This document shows, piece by piece, positions 34,296 through 43,744 of a stretch of DNA of 64,000 nt. Origin of the DNA: Nostoc paludosum FACHB-159 (GTDB taxonomy: Bacteria; Cyanobacteriota; Cyanobacteriia; Cyanobacteriales; Nostocaceae). The notes under the pieces are model-generated. The model was not told where the DNA came from. It saw only the letters and a list, made by a program, of their open reading frames with translations, and did no database searches. The translations under genes were made by a program, and so were the position numbers. Every line of letters starts with the position of its first letter. The stretch's first letter is position 1. The DNA is taken from NCBI RefSeq assembly GCF_014698835.1, contig NZ_JACJTU010000025.1, positions 1 through 64,000 on the forward strand, in the 5' to 3' direction.

Positions 34296-34838
34296 ATGAA
34301 ATTTGTTCCACAAATAGTGCTTGCTGGTAGTCTTGCTCTGGGTTTAGCCACCGTAGATTTAAAATCTGTATCTGCGGCAATTATTAATTACGCTTTCACC
34401 GTTGATAGCCCTACAAAGAAAGGACAAGGCTTTTTTAGTTTTGATGATTCTACTTTTAGTAATGATAATATTCCAGAAGCGATCGCTAACTCAGTCTCTT
34501 TTCAATTTGATGGTGAATCGACAATTTACACGGAACAAGACGATTTAAATTATCCAGATTTTCCCATTGTCTATTCAATAGAGCAGACATCTTTTGTCGG
34601 ATTAGAATATACATTCAACGATATCAATCCTGAAAACTTCATCACTTACGAAATCGTTGGTGATAATTTTACAGTTCTTTCTAGCACTTCTCCAAATACT
34701 GAACTTTTTTCTGGTAAAGTTTCTTATAAAAAAGTACCTGAGCCTACAACTTTAGGTGGCGTTCTCTTGGCTTGTGGTCTTGTTGGAATATTAAAGGTAA
34801 AAGGAACATCCATCAAAAAGGTTAAAGCTAAAGCTTAA
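34296..34838 (+). CDS. PEP-CTERM sorted exported protein
   Basis: 180 residues from ATG 34296, with GAGG five bases upstream; earlier in-frame TTG/ATG codons lack one. A signal peptide (MKFVPQIVLAGSLALGLATV, cut near SAA) precedes a beta-rich domain. The C-terminus has the sorting signal VPEPTTLGGVLLACGLVGIL followed by basic residues, typical of PEP-CTERM proteins processed by exosortase. The mature domain is of unknown function. Confidence 0.85.
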   Translation: MKFVPQIVLAGSLALGLATVDLKSVSAAIINYAFTVDSPTKKGQGFFSFDDSTFSNDNIPEAIANSVSFQFDGESTIYTEQDDLNYPDFPIVYSIEQTSFVGLEYTFNDINPENFITYEIVGDNFTVLSSTSPNTELFSGKVSYKKVPEPTTLGGVLLACGLVGILKVKGTSIKKVKAKA

Positions 34839-35326
34839 CCTAATTTTCGCAGAGTTAGAAAATATAAGGTATTACGCTTTTAAATTGCACAGTTATTCAT
34901 GAGGGTCGTTGGCTGTTGATGGTTAGCTGTCAACCATCAACAGCCAACATAAAAACGCGACAGCTTAATCATTTATTAACCTATAATTAAACAAAAGATA
35001 AATGAAGTGTGAATCTCTCATACTTCATTTTTATTTTTACTTTTCAGGAACAAAATTTTTAGGAGATTGGTAATACTTTTCTTATGTAATTGATGTTACA
35101 GGTAAAGAGCGATGCCTGCGGCGGGCTTGGCCTATGCTTAACTTTTTTCTGCTCCTACTGTAAATGTAATATTTTTGTGGTAATAAATAATACAATACAG
35201 CTAATAATCGCTACTATGACATACTTGATTTTTCCGCATCTAGCCTGTGAATTTTAGTTAGCAATTTGGGAAAAATAAGTTTGTAACAATTGATGAAGTT
35301 AAAAATTAGCGAGATGTTTGTTCACC
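34839..35326. repeat. Intergenic stretch with dispersed hairpin element, copy 2
   Basis: A hairpin with 16-base arms TTGGCTGTTGATGGTT (34909-34924) and AACCATCAACAGCCAA (34932-34947) follows the lead-in TGCACAGTTATTCATGAG (from about 34886). The same arrangement with a different stem is at 7541-7605. Near 35106 is a short GC-rich interspersed piece. No gene is seen in the rest. Confidence 0.7.
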
Positions 35327-36760
35327 ATGTTACCAGAAATATTACCTCAACAGTCTAGTATTGAGAGTATGATGGCTACAAGTGGCATAAAAAATGCTAA
35401 TCAGCCAAACTTGCAATTAGAGTCAACTTTACAAGAGTTACCCTTTTGGCAGGTTCAAATCGAAGTAGAGCGTCCAGGCAATGATTTAGTTACACTTTTT
35501 AAGCAAGAGCCATTACTACCAGGAATTATTCTTAATAACCATCAACAATATGTGGGGATGATTTCACGGCGAAAATTCTTTGAGCAGATGAGCCACCCCT
35601 ATAGTTTGTCATTATTCTCTCTCAGACCGATTAAAATTCTCTACAAGTTTTTTCAGAGAGAGATATTAATACTTTCTGAGGATATGTCCATTGTCAAAGC
35701 CACTGAAGTAACTTTGCAACGACCACATCAAATAGCCTATGAACCAATTTTAGTTAAAACTGCATCTGGAAAATATAGGTTGGTTGATTTCCATCAATTA
35801 CTTTTAGCATATTCTCAAATTCACGTTTTAACGCTAGTTCAATTACAGCAGGTAGAAGAACAATCGAGAATTGCTAAAGCAGGCTTTCGCGATTTGCAAG
35901 AAAACTATACCAGATTAATTCAGAATGAAAAAATGGCTGCCTTGGGACAACTCGTGGCTGGAATTGCCCACGAAATTAACAACCCCGTTAACTTTATTGC
36001 TGGTAATCTTGTCCATGCGATTGAGTATAGCGAGAATTTGCTGAGTTTAATTAGATTGTACCAACAATGTTACCCTGAACCAGAAGGGGAAATTAAAACT
36101 GCGATCGCTCAAATTGAACTCGATTTTTTAACTAGAGATCTTCCTAATCTTCTCAATTCTATGAAGATAGGTACAAAGCGAATCGAGGAAATAATTCTTT
36201 CCCTACGAAATTTTTCCCGTCTTGATGAATCTGAAAAAAAATTAGTTGACATCCATGAAGGTATTGAAAGTACTTTGTTAATCTTACAAAGTCGTCTTAA
36301 AAATCATCAAATTGCTCAAAATATCAACCTGATTAAAGAATATGCAAATCTTCCCTTAGTCGAGTGTTACCCTGGTCTACTAAATCAGGTGTTTATGAAT
36401 ATTTTGGCAAATGCTATTGATGCCGTAGAAGAGGTAATAGAGAGTGGGGAATGGGGAAAAATAACCAATGCCCAATGCCCCATACCCGAAATTCGCATTC
36501 GCACTGAACTCATTGATGATAGGGAAGTAATTATTCGCATTGCCGATAATGGTTCTGGAATTCCAGAAAGTTTACAAAAGCGATTATTTGACCCATTTTT
36601 TACTACTAAACCAGTTGGTAAAGGAACTGGATTAGGGTTATCTATTAGTTATCAAATCATTGTAGAAAAACATCGTGGTCAACTACAATGCATTTCTGCC
36701 TCTGGCAAAGGAACTGAGTTTATTATTAAAATTCCAGTTGAACTTAGTTCCTGTGTTTAG
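35327..36760 (+). CDS. Sensor histidine kinase with CBS-like N-terminal region
   Basis: 477 residues from ATG 35327; a TTG at 35318 is in frame. Residues about 40-165 resemble two CBS-like halves (GIILNNHQQYVGMISRRKFF and ILVKTASGKYRLVDFHQLLL). A coiled segment follows, then HisKA with GIAHEINNPVNFIAGN (about 218) and HATPase with NILANAIDAVEE, IADNGSGIPE and GKGTGLGLSISYQI. The kinase part closely parallels that of the gene at 4027. Between DAVEE and the next strand lies an insertion (SGEWGKITNAQCPIPE) encoded by an intergenic-type repeat, in frame. No receiver is present and no regulator is adjacent. Confidence 0.9.
   Translation: MLPEILPQQSSIESMMATSGIKNANQPNLQLESTLQELPFWQVQIEVERPGNDLVTLFKQEPLLPGIILNNHQQYVGMISRRKFFEQMSHPYSLSLFSLRPIKILYKFFQREILILSEDMSIVKATEVTLQRPHQIAYEPILVKTASGKYRLVDFHQLLLAYSQIHVLTLVQLQQVEEQSRIAKAGFRDLQENYTRLIQNEKMAALGQLVAGIAHEINNPVNFIAGNLVHAIEYSENLLSLIRLYQQCYPEPEGEIKTAIAQIELDFLTRDLPNLLNSMKIGTKRIEEIILSLRNFSRLDESEKKLVDIHEGIESTLLILQSRLKNHQIAQNINLIKEYANLPLVECYPGLLNQVFMNILANAIDAVEEVIESGEWGKITNAQCPIPEIRIRTELIDDREVIIRIADNGSGIPESLQKRLFDPFFTTKPVGKGTGLGLSISYQIIVEKHRGQLQCISASGKGTEFIIKIPVELSSCV
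36443..36487. repeat. STRR-like repeat inside the kinase coding sequence
   Basis: The bases AGTGGGGAATGGGGAAAA, then CCAATGCCCAATGCCCCATA, are the heptamer-type repeat found between genes elsewhere in the window (for example 39181 and 57510). It is 15-16 codons long, in frame, and sits in a loop of the HATPase domain where the paralogue at 4027 has unrelated sequence. Confidence 0.75.
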
Positions 36761-36842
36761 TTAATATAAGAGTTTATTTTTAATTTAAAAATAAAATTTT
36801 TTGAGTCTGTTTTAGGTGCATATTTTAATGTAGTTATCTGGC

Positions 36843-36871
36843 GGTGCGTTACGGCTGTAGCCTAACGCACC
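36843..36871. repeat. Dispersed palindrome GGTGCGTTA...TAACGCACC
   Basis: Arms GGTGCGTTA and TAACGCACC, with an inner stem GGCT-GT-AGCC, form an almost complete hairpin. It lies between the convergent kinase and permease genes and could serve as a terminator. The same arms occur at 253-283. Confidence 0.8.
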
Positions 36872-36938
36872 TTACTTGATATTTACTATTGCCTATCTCC
36901 AAAATTAATTTCACAACTCAAATATGATTAATTAAATG

Positions 36939-38042
36939 CTAACTATAAGTCCCTGCCGTTTCATTTGTAACCTTTGTAGAGTTTAACTCAATATCATCTA
37001 TTTGATTTAACTCACCAGCACGCCAACTATCAGCAGCATCCTTGATGAAACTGGCAACAGGAATTGCAATTAACAAACCCAGTACGCCTCCTAATTTAGC
37101 CCCCAGTAGTAAAGAAATTACTACCCAGACAGGATTTAAGCCAGTTAAATTGCCGAGAATTCGGGGTGCAATAAAATTAGAATTAACTTGATCTATTGCA
37201 ACAGCTACACCTAAAACTTCCACTCCTAGCCAAAAGTTTTGTAACGCTACCAAAAGACTAACTATAGCGATACCAATTCCTGTACCAAAAGGGAACAAAG
37301 AAAACAAGCCAATACCAATGCCAAAAAGTAGCGCCAAGGGAACTTGCAAAATCCAAAATGCTAGTATAATCGTCACTCCCAGCACAGCACCCAATGTCGC
37401 CTGACCGATAAAATAATTGTGGAAATCCTCTCGGAGTAACTGCCGGACTTTTGAGCCAATATTAGGAGGAAACCATTGAAAAATTCCATCCCAAAGACGC
37501 TCCCCGTTTAATATGAGGTATATAGTCAGCACCACCGCCAGCAGTACGTTGAGCACAATACCAATAGTATCAACAGCAAAACCGAGAATTCTCCCCGTGA
37601 ACGACTGGATTTGATTAGATAATCTTTCTAAAATTTCGCTAACCAAAGCACTAAAATTAATAGGTAGGTGCTGTTGACTTAATGCCCAGTCTTGAAAAGC
37701 TTGTAACTGCTGAGTACCAGAATCAATCCAACTAGGCAAAATATTAGCTAATTCATTGAGTTGTTCTATAATCAGTGGCACCAAAGTGATGCCTAAACCC
37801 ACTATAATCACCACAGTCAAAAGTAACACTCCCACGATCGCCAAGTTCCGTTTCACCCCTTGTTGCTGAAGAAACTGAATTGGATAGTCCAAAACGAAAG
37901 CCAGTAGAATAGCGGCGGCAATAATGCTCACCAGAGGTTGAAAATACTGCACAACCTGGAGCAACAGCCAGCCGTTGAGAATAATAATGGGGAATGCCAA
38001 TCCTATATTTAACCATCGTGGCAGTTTGTTTGCTGATTGCAT
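36939..38042 (-). CDS. AI-2E family (PerM-like) permease
   Basis: 367 residues with about eight hydrophobic segments. Two N-terminal ones are followed by a long soluble stretch (about 100-145) and the conserved C-terminal bundle, including LNVLLAVVLTIYLILNGERL, FGIGIGLFSLFPFGTGIGIA and NPVWVVISLLLGAKLGGVLG. Family members include the autoinducer-2 exporter TqsA and sodium/proton antiporters, so the substrate cannot be named. A repeat cassette lies just upstream, between this gene and comB. Confidence 0.9.
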   Translation of the reverse strand: MQSANKLPRWLNIGLAFPIIILNGWLLLQVVQYFQPLVSIIAAAILLAFVLDYPIQFLQQQGVKRNLAIVGVLLLTVVIIVGLGITLVPLIIEQLNELANILPSWIDSGTQQLQAFQDWALSQQHLPINFSALVSEILERLSNQIQSFTGRILGFAVDTIGIVLNVLLAVVLTIYLILNGERLWDGIFQWFPPNIGSKVRQLLREDFHNYFIGQATLGAVLGVTIILAFWILQVPLALLFGIGIGLFSLFPFGTGIGIAIVSLLVALQNFWLGVEVLGVAVAIDQVNSNFIAPRILGNLTGLNPVWVVISLLLGAKLGGVLGLLIAIPVASFIKDAADSWRAGELNQIDDIELNSTKVTNETAGTYS

Positions 38043-38089
38043 TAGTGATGACTACTCCACAAAAGTTTTAACTTTATTTTGGCTGCTGT

Positions 38090-38300
38090 TGACTGGGAAC
38101 TGGGAACTGGGGAGATGGGGAAGTGTGGGGAGAGAGGGGAGAGAGGGGGGAGTGTGGGGAGATGGGGAAAAAGAGAATTTATGCTTCCCTTTCCTCCCAC
38201 ACCTCCCACACCTCCCACACCTCCCACACCTCCCACACCTCCCACACCTCCCACACCTCCCACACCTCCCACACTTCCTGCTTGCCCAATGCCCTATGCC
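38090..38300. repeat. G-rich/C-rich repeat cassette A, nine 9-bp units
   Basis: A G-rich left part (GTGTGGGGAGATGGGGAAA) and core AGAGAATTTATGCTTCCC are followed by nine exact CTCCCACAC units (38194-38274), then CTTGCCCAATGCCCTATGCC. The left and right parts are roughly complementary, so the whole can fold. Cassettes B (47680) and C (49670) share the core exactly but have two and seven units. Its right edge runs into the comB stop. Confidence 0.9.
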
Positions 38301-39035
38301 CTATCCCCTTTTTAAAACTCCTATTTCTTGTTGTATTGGCAAGACATCTAAAACATCAGTTTGGGAACAATATTTTAAATCTTCTTGACATTCAAGACGT
38401 AATAGACGTTGACCGTGACTAGCTTGGTGGAATAATCCTAATAAGTTATCTTGCCATTGAGAATAAAGAGCGATCGCACTAATAACTTCATCGTTACCAG
38501 CTAATTCTTCTGGTGACAATTTGGTTTTTTGTAAAACACTATGAGCGATCGCACCCGCACAAACTGTATCCTCTAAAGAAAAACTGCCTTCCCAACCTGA
38601 GCCGACAATCCACACTGTCTGTGGTTGCTTTTCTAGAAGAAATTGCACCACTGCTGCTCGGTTGATTAAGGCTGCGGCTAATACATTTGGCGAGTCTTGT
38701 ACCCGTTGTAAAGCACGAGTGCCATTTGTAGTACTGATAAATAACCGACGCCCCTGCACCAATTCTGAGGTGCAGTCGAGGGGAGAGTTACCCAACTCAA
38801 AGCCCGCTACTTTAGCGCCACCGCGTTCTCCAGCCCGCAGACGTTTTTCAGGAGGCCATTGCTCACTAACTGCGATTAGTTGATCTAAATCGCTGAATAC
38901 TTGTACAGCTTCGCCTCCAGCAGCCAAGACAGTCGCTATCGTGCTAGTGGCTCGCAAGACATCGACTGCGATCGCACATTCTGGCGCTTTATCCGTTGGA
39001 GTTAATTCCGGAGTATGGTATACAAATAGCTTCAC
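38301..39035 (-). CDS. comB: 2-phosphosulfolactate phosphatase family protein (ComB)
   Basis: 244 residues starting GTG (MKLFVYHTPELTP). CAIAVDVLRATSTIATVLAAGG holds the DVLRAT motif, followed by GERGGAKVAGFELGNSP, TTNGTRAL and AAALINRAAVV, all typical of the ComB family. In methanogens ComB removes phosphate from 2-phosphosulfolactate in coenzyme M synthesis; cyanobacteria lack that pathway, so the substrate here is open. The stop codon TAG is formed where the gene meets the GGGGATAGGGCATAGGGCAT repeat. Confidence 0.88.
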   Translation of the reverse strand: MKLFVYHTPELTPTDKAPECAIAVDVLRATSTIATVLAAGGEAVQVFSDLDQLIAVSEQWPPEKRLRAGERGGAKVAGFELGNSPLDCTSELVQGRRLFISTTNGTRALQRVQDSPNVLAAALINRAAVVQFLLEKQPQTVWIVGSGWEGSFSLEDTVCAGAIAHSVLQKTKLSPEELAGNDEVISAIALYSQWQDNLLGLFHQASHGQRLLRLECQEDLKYCSQTDVLDVLPIQQEIGVLKRG

Positions 39036-39453
39036 GCGCTGGATACACCTGCTTTTATACTAGTGCGGCAAACAAATAACATTCTACCTAGTTAGCGTCA
39101 CTAACTATAGTTACAATTGCTCACACAATCTTTTTTAGCATCAGAATACACAATGTATCTCATTAGATAGATAAATGAGTATGGGGCATGGGGCATGGGG
39201 CATGGGGCATGGGGCATGGGGAGATGAAGACATAAGGGGACAGCTTTTTAGCTAAATATTAAGAGTCCCTAATCCTAAAAATGCTCAAAAAGCTCATTTT
39301 TATGTTTTTAGACTTTAAGACTTGCTGCACAATCTTGTAATCTAAAACAAGACAGCTAAGAGTCATTGGCCAAAGACGGAGTGCTGAGTTAAGAGTTATT
39401 CTCCTCCTGCTTTCCAATGCCCAATGCCCCATGCCCTACTCCCCTTCAAACCT
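39036..39453. repeat. Composite element with heptamer-repeat arms
   Basis: Tandem GGGGCAT units (about 39182-39220) on the left and CCAATGCCCAATGCCCCATG (about 39415) on the right are inverted relative to each other and enclose about 200 bases. The inner sequence GAGTTAAGAGTTATTCTCC near 39386 recurs as GAGTAAAGAGTTATTCTCC near 59431 in a similar element. No gene; the blaI-like start lies just beyond the right arm. Confidence 0.7.
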
Positions 39454-39873
39454 ATGGCACCTTTACCCGATTACCGCCCTAAACAACTATCTTTAGGCCC
39501 CTTAGAAGCGGAAATTTTAAATATCATCTGGGAACTTGGTTCAGCCACAGTCAAAGATGTCCACGATCGCATTTTGGCCGATCCCAACCGCGAATTAGCT
39601 TATACTTCTGTAACTACTGTTCTGCGACGCCTCACCGACAAAGGTTGGCTAGCTTGTGATAAAAAAGGACGGGCATTTTATTGGCGGCCGTTGTTGAGTA
39701 AACAACAATCACAGGTAATCAAAGCCCACGAACAGTTACAACGATTTCTCGCGGTGGGTAACCCAGATGTGATTGCAGCCTTCGCGGATAGTCTCGATGA
39801 AGCAGCCAGCGAACAAATTGCAGCCATCGCCAAACGCATACAATCTGCACGCCAAGCCAGGGAGGAAAAATGA
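39454..39873 (+). CDS. BlaI/MecI/CopY family repressor
   Basis: 139 residues from ATG 39454; an earlier in-frame ATG at 39424 lies inside the repeat and is unlikely. A winged helix-turn-helix (about 10-80) reads LGPLEAEILNIIWELGSATV, then TSVTTVLRRLTDKGWLACDK and GRAFYWRPL. The family represses genes until a membrane metalloprotease inactivates it. The next gene overlaps by 4 bases and encodes that kind of protease. No beta-lactamase is nearby, so the regulon is unknown. Confidence 0.93.
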   Translation: MAPLPDYRPKQLSLGPLEAEILNIIWELGSATVKDVHDRILADPNRELAYTSVTTVLRRLTDKGWLACDKKGRAFYWRPLLSKQQSQVIKAHEQLQRFLAVGNPDVIAAFADSLDEAASEQIAAIAKRIQSARQAREEK

Positions 39874-40715
39874 TGCATCTAATGATGATTTTGATTGCTT
39901 TGGCAGTTGCTTGGTGGTTAAGATCCTCTTGGAGAGAACCCCAAGGCAATTGGAGTTTGCGGTGGCAGCGATCGCTATTTTTGTTTCTCTTCCCCCCCTT
40001 GTTAATTTTTATGACAGCGATCGCTGTTTTGTTCATGGGGCCTCAAGGAAAAATGGGCGGGATGTACACAGGCTCAATCAGTTATTTTCTGGCATTAATT
40101 TATTTAGCTATTTTTGCCATTTTATGCATTAGACTTGCTTTCCAAGGTTGGCAGTCTGTGGAATCTGCTCGCAACTGTCCTAGCGTCAATTTGGGGGAAA
40201 AACGAGCCAGACTACTGCAAACTGAAGCGATGTTTGCAGGACAAATTGGTTTTTGGCATCCTGAATTAGTGGTAAGCGAAGGATTACTGCAAACTCTTTC
40301 ACCAAATCATTTAGAAAGCGTCTTAGCGCACGAGCAAGGGCATTACCAGTATAGGGATACATTCTGGTTTTTCTGGCTGGGTTGGGTGCGTTGTTGCACT
40401 GCCTGGTTGCCCAATACAGAACCATTGTGGCAAGAACTGTTAGTTTTGCGCGAACTCCGCGCCGACAGTTATGCAGCATTGCAGGTAGACCCTCTGGTGC
40501 TAGCCGAGTCACTGCTGTTGGTGGTTAGTAGCAGCCCTCTATCATCAGAAATTTGCTGTGCTGCATTGGGTTCTTCTAGCGCAGGCGATCGCTTAGAACA
40601 AAGAGTAGAAGCTTTATTAGTACCACCAGAACCAACCCCAGAAGCTCAATTGCAGTCCTGGCATAGCTTTCTACTAGCATTTCTACCTTTAATAACTGTG
40701 ATATTTCATACTTAA
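39870..40715 (+). CDS. M56-family membrane metallopeptidase (BlaR1-like, no sensor domain)
   Basis: 281 residues with three or four membrane segments (about 2-14, 35-60, 70-92 and near the C-terminus). The zinc site is HEQGHYQYRD (about 151), and LRELRADSYAALQ (about 190) supplies the downstream acidic ligand region. It lacks the extracellular penicillin-binding domain of BlaR1/MecR1, so the input is different. Translationally coupled (ATGA) to the BlaI-like repressor, which is its probable substrate. Confidence 0.88.
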   Translation: MMHLMMILIALAVAWWLRSSWREPQGNWSLRWQRSLFLFLFPPLLIFMTAIAVLFMGPQGKMGGMYTGSISYFLALIYLAIFAILCIRLAFQGWQSVESARNCPSVNLGEKRARLLQTEAMFAGQIGFWHPELVVSEGLLQTLSPNHLESVLAHEQGHYQYRDTFWFFWLGWVRCCTAWLPNTEPLWQELLVLRELRADSYAALQVDPLVLAESLLLVVSSSPLSSEICCAALGSSSAGDRLEQRVEALLVPPEPTPEAQLQSWHSFLLAFLPLITVIFHT

Positions 40716-41321
40716 ATTAAATTGAAAAAGGTATGAATATACATGTAGAGACGTAGCATTACAATGTTTTTACTAGCGTCTGGCCCGCCCTTTTCTACGG
40801 GCGGACAAGATGTCCACCCCACAAGATGAGATAATTTATTTATAAGTTGATTTTTGCATAAAAATTAACTATGGGATTATAGTTTTAAAAAATAGAAATT
40901 ACTTCAAAAATAAATTGCGATCGCTTCGCTCAAGTTGAATATTGAATTTGGCAAAACTCTGCGTCACTTTGCGTTTACTCTGTGTCCCTTTGCGTTTAAA
41001 AAGGTAGTATCTTTAAACGCAGAGCAATCGCAAAGGTTGGCGCAAAGGAACGCAAAGGTTTAATCGACAGAAAACAGTGGTTAGAAACCGCATCTACACT
41101 CTTGAAGGGCTAGTTCTATCGATTTAACAATTGTAGAGCGAATGCAAATCAAGATGGTAGATTTTCGTACAACTTGGGTAACCTAACAGCAGGCATCGCC
41201 TAAGTGCATTAGAGTTTTTATTCTTCTTTATTAAGTGCTTTTTAAATTTTGCCTAGATACAGAGTGCCTTGTCGCAGACATCGCACTCATTCAATTAACA
41301 TCAGGAGCTAGCAGAGCATAA
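40716..41321. repeat. Intergenic stretch with long inverted CTCTGCG/CGCAGAG structure
   Basis: From about 40957 to 41060, CTCTGCGTCACTTTGCGTTT and CCCTTTGCGTTTAAA are followed by TTTAAACGCAGAG and GGAACGCAAAGG. These can fold into a long imperfect hairpin. A degenerate GTAGAGACG palindrome lies near 40743. No gene is seen; the upstream region of the next gene (41200-41321) shows no clear operator. Confidence 0.6.
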
Positions 41322-43613
41322 ATGAGTCTACTGTTAAAATGTCTTTTAGCGGTCAATAACAAGCATTTCAACCGTTATAAAAAACTACTAACTGGCCTTG
41401 TTCTCTTACTGTGCTACCTGAATTTTGGCATACAATCTGCTCAAGCTGAAGGTAGCCGCACCCTCTATCCCAGTACCGCTCCAGTCGGCAGTAGTAGAGC
41501 TAACCTAGAGTGGCGTACTGATACTTATGGCGGTTTGGTGCTGCGACGAACTTTACTAAAAGTCTATGCCAACAAAGATGAGTATATTCTTTTGGGTTCC
41601 AGCGCAGTTGGGGTAAATAGTGGTAATGTGCGCGTTTACAACCCCGGTCGTGTCAGTGGAAGTATTGGCAGTGAAACTGTTCCCGGCACAGCAGATTTTG
41701 TGTGTACTTCTCAAGCTGGGCGGGGCTTTATCTCAACTCGCCAACAGGAGTTAAATGGCCCACGTGCTATTTCTGGCGGAGGTAATCCCAACGGCTATAT
41801 TCCCTGCTACTACCAGGCTCCATCCAGTGGAGTTTATGATATCGTTTTCTACGGGCCTGATGGAGATAACTCTTCTACTAATGCCACTCCTACTGGTGAA
41901 ATTGATTTGAGTAGTATCAACAACTTTAACGATCAACAGAAAACTAGTGTAGCAGCTTGGGATGTAACAGTACGCAGTAGCGATCAAACTTCAACAACTG
42001 ACTTGAATGGGCGTTTATTCAGCTATTATCTCGCTCTTTTTACTGGTAGTAACGGTCGATATCTCAACTTCCCAGTCTATCCAGTAACCACAGATGGCTT
42101 CCGATATAAAGTAGAACTCAGGGGTACAGATCCTAACGGATTTGTTCTCTATGGTAATCAAACTGGCTTCTTTGACAGCGACGGGATATCGCCTTTGTAC
42201 CACGACATACTGGGGGCGGATAGTCAGCTAGCAAATCCCCAAGGTGGTGTTAGCTTGGCTCGTCCGCAATACGCTACCTTTTTTAACTCCATCGACACCA
42301 ACGTGCTTCCATACGTTGAGCGTTACAAACGCGATGGCACTTTAGAGGGAACTGGTATTCCCCTTAGCCCAATTATTCCTGTTGTTAGTAATTTACAATT
42401 CAACGGCACAGCTGGAGGAAATAACAGTTCTTACAGCACAGGCGGTACTTTGAGCTTTGACAGCAATCTTGCAGGCACTTACGAACTCATTATCAGCCGA
42501 GACGGCAGCAATTTTGATCCCACTAACTCGCAAAACCGACTTTTGCGAGGAATTATGCCTACCACGGGACAGCAAGCAATTAATTGGGATGGTAAAGATA
42601 ACAGTGACAATTATTTTCCGGTTGGCAATAATTACAAAGTTCGTGTCAGAACTTATGGAGGTGAATATCACTTTCCCTTGCTAGACGCGGAAAACAATTT
42701 TACTGGTGGTCCTACCATTACAATGCTGAATGCCGGTAATCCCATAGGCAACACCAGAGGATTTTATGACGATCGCGGTTATAAAACAATCGGTGGTACT
42801 CAAATTGGTACAACTGGTCAAGTACTCTGTGGGATTAATCCACCAAATCCAGCCTTGAGCGACCCAATTAACGGTTTCGACACCGCCAGCGATAACCGGA
42901 AATTTGGTCAGTCTGGTAACGCTGGTAACGCTGGGACATCATGCAACGGCTCTTTTGGAGATACTAAAGGGTTGGATTTATGGACTTATTATCCTGGTGT
43001 AAGCGAACCAGCTACATTCAACATTATTAATGCTGTGAATGCAAAGCTGTTGTTATTGAAACGCATCACCCGCATCAATAATCAAGATTTAACCGACATT
43101 GTAGATGGTCGCAGCGACGTGCCGAATGATGCTGCCAACTATGTACCAGAACCCTATGCTTCTGAGGATAACGATGACAAATGGCCTGCTGGGTATCTGC
43201 GGGGATTAATTAATGCTGGAACTGTGAAGCCAGGAGATGAGTTGGAATACACTATCTACTTTCTTTCCAAGGGGCCGAATGATGCTACTAACGTTAAATT
43301 CTGCGACTTAGTTCCTAGCAATGCTACTTTTATTCCCACTGCATTTAATGGTAATACTCCTGGTGATGGCGGTTTATCAGGAGCAGATCGAGGTATTGCC
43401 CTTGCAGTTAATTCTAGTAATCCTACAGTTTACTTTAGCAATGTAGAGGATGGCGATCGCGGACGTTTTTACGCTGCTAACGAGTCAGCACCATCATCCT
43501 GCGGTACTAATAGCAATGGCGCTGTAGTAGTTAATATTACCCGCAGCCCAGATTTACCCAATTTAGCCAAAGACGTTTACGGTTTTATCCGCTTCCGCGC
43601 CAAGGTGAAATAA
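41322..43613 (+). CDS. Large exported protein with DUF11-like C-terminal domain
   Basis: 763 residues. A signal peptide covers about 1-42 (YKKLLTGLVLLLCYLNFGIQ, cleavage after AQA). The N-terminal part starts GSRTLYPSTAPVGSSRANLE, a phrase I associate with cyanobacterial surface proteins of unknown function. A central segment (NWDGKDNSDNYFPVGNNYKV, about 425) resembles a FlgD-like Ig fold. Residues about 640-760 (GDELEYTIYFLSKGPNDATN) look like a DUF11 adhesion-type repeat. There is no C-terminal anchor or sorting motif. It is probably cell-surface or secreted; its role is unknown. Confidence 0.8.
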   Translation: MSLLLKCLLAVNNKHFNRYKKLLTGLVLLLCYLNFGIQSAQAEGSRTLYPSTAPVGSSRANLEWRTDTYGGLVLRRTLLKVYANKDEYILLGSSAVGVNSGNVRVYNPGRVSGSIGSETVPGTADFVCTSQAGRGFISTRQQELNGPRAISGGGNPNGYIPCYYQAPSSGVYDIVFYGPDGDNSSTNATPTGEIDLSSINNFNDQQKTSVAAWDVTVRSSDQTSTTDLNGRLFSYYLALFTGSNGRYLNFPVYPVTTDGFRYKVELRGTDPNGFVLYGNQTGFFDSDGISPLYHDILGADSQLANPQGGVSLARPQYATFFNSIDTNVLPYVERYKRDGTLEGTGIPLSPIIPVVSNLQFNGTAGGNNSSYSTGGTLSFDSNLAGTYELIISRDGSNFDPTNSQNRLLRGIMPTTGQQAINWDGKDNSDNYFPVGNNYKVRVRTYGGEYHFPLLDAENNFTGGPTITMLNAGNPIGNTRGFYDDRGYKTIGGTQIGTTGQVLCGINPPNPALSDPINGFDTASDNRKFGQSGNAGNAGTSCNGSFGDTKGLDLWTYYPGVSEPATFNIINAVNAKLLLLKRITRINNQDLTDIVDGRSDVPNDAANYVPEPYASEDNDDKWPAGYLRGLINAGTVKPGDELEYTIYFLSKGPNDATNVKFCDLVPSNATFIPTAFNGNTPGDGGLSGADRGIALAVNSSNPTVYFSNVEDGDRGRFYAANESAPSSCGTNSNGAVVVNITRSPDLPNLAKDVYGFIRFRAKVK

Positions 43614-43744
43614 GAAAAAGTCACAAGTGAGGAGTTGGGAGTTTTCAATCTTTAACTCCTAACTTGTACAGACGCCTAGACGCTCAAAGAGCAGCTTTTC
43701 CTAAGAGTATAATCGCGTCTCTACTCCAAACTCCAATTGTTCTG

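Noticed and set aside
38079..38422. Open frames in the 9-bp repeat cassettes (PPTPPT, HTSHTS, GGVGGV translations), also at 47644-47841 and 49258-49959
   Set aside because: These are translations of the same CTCCCACAC tandem repeat in every frame, overlapping real gene ends.
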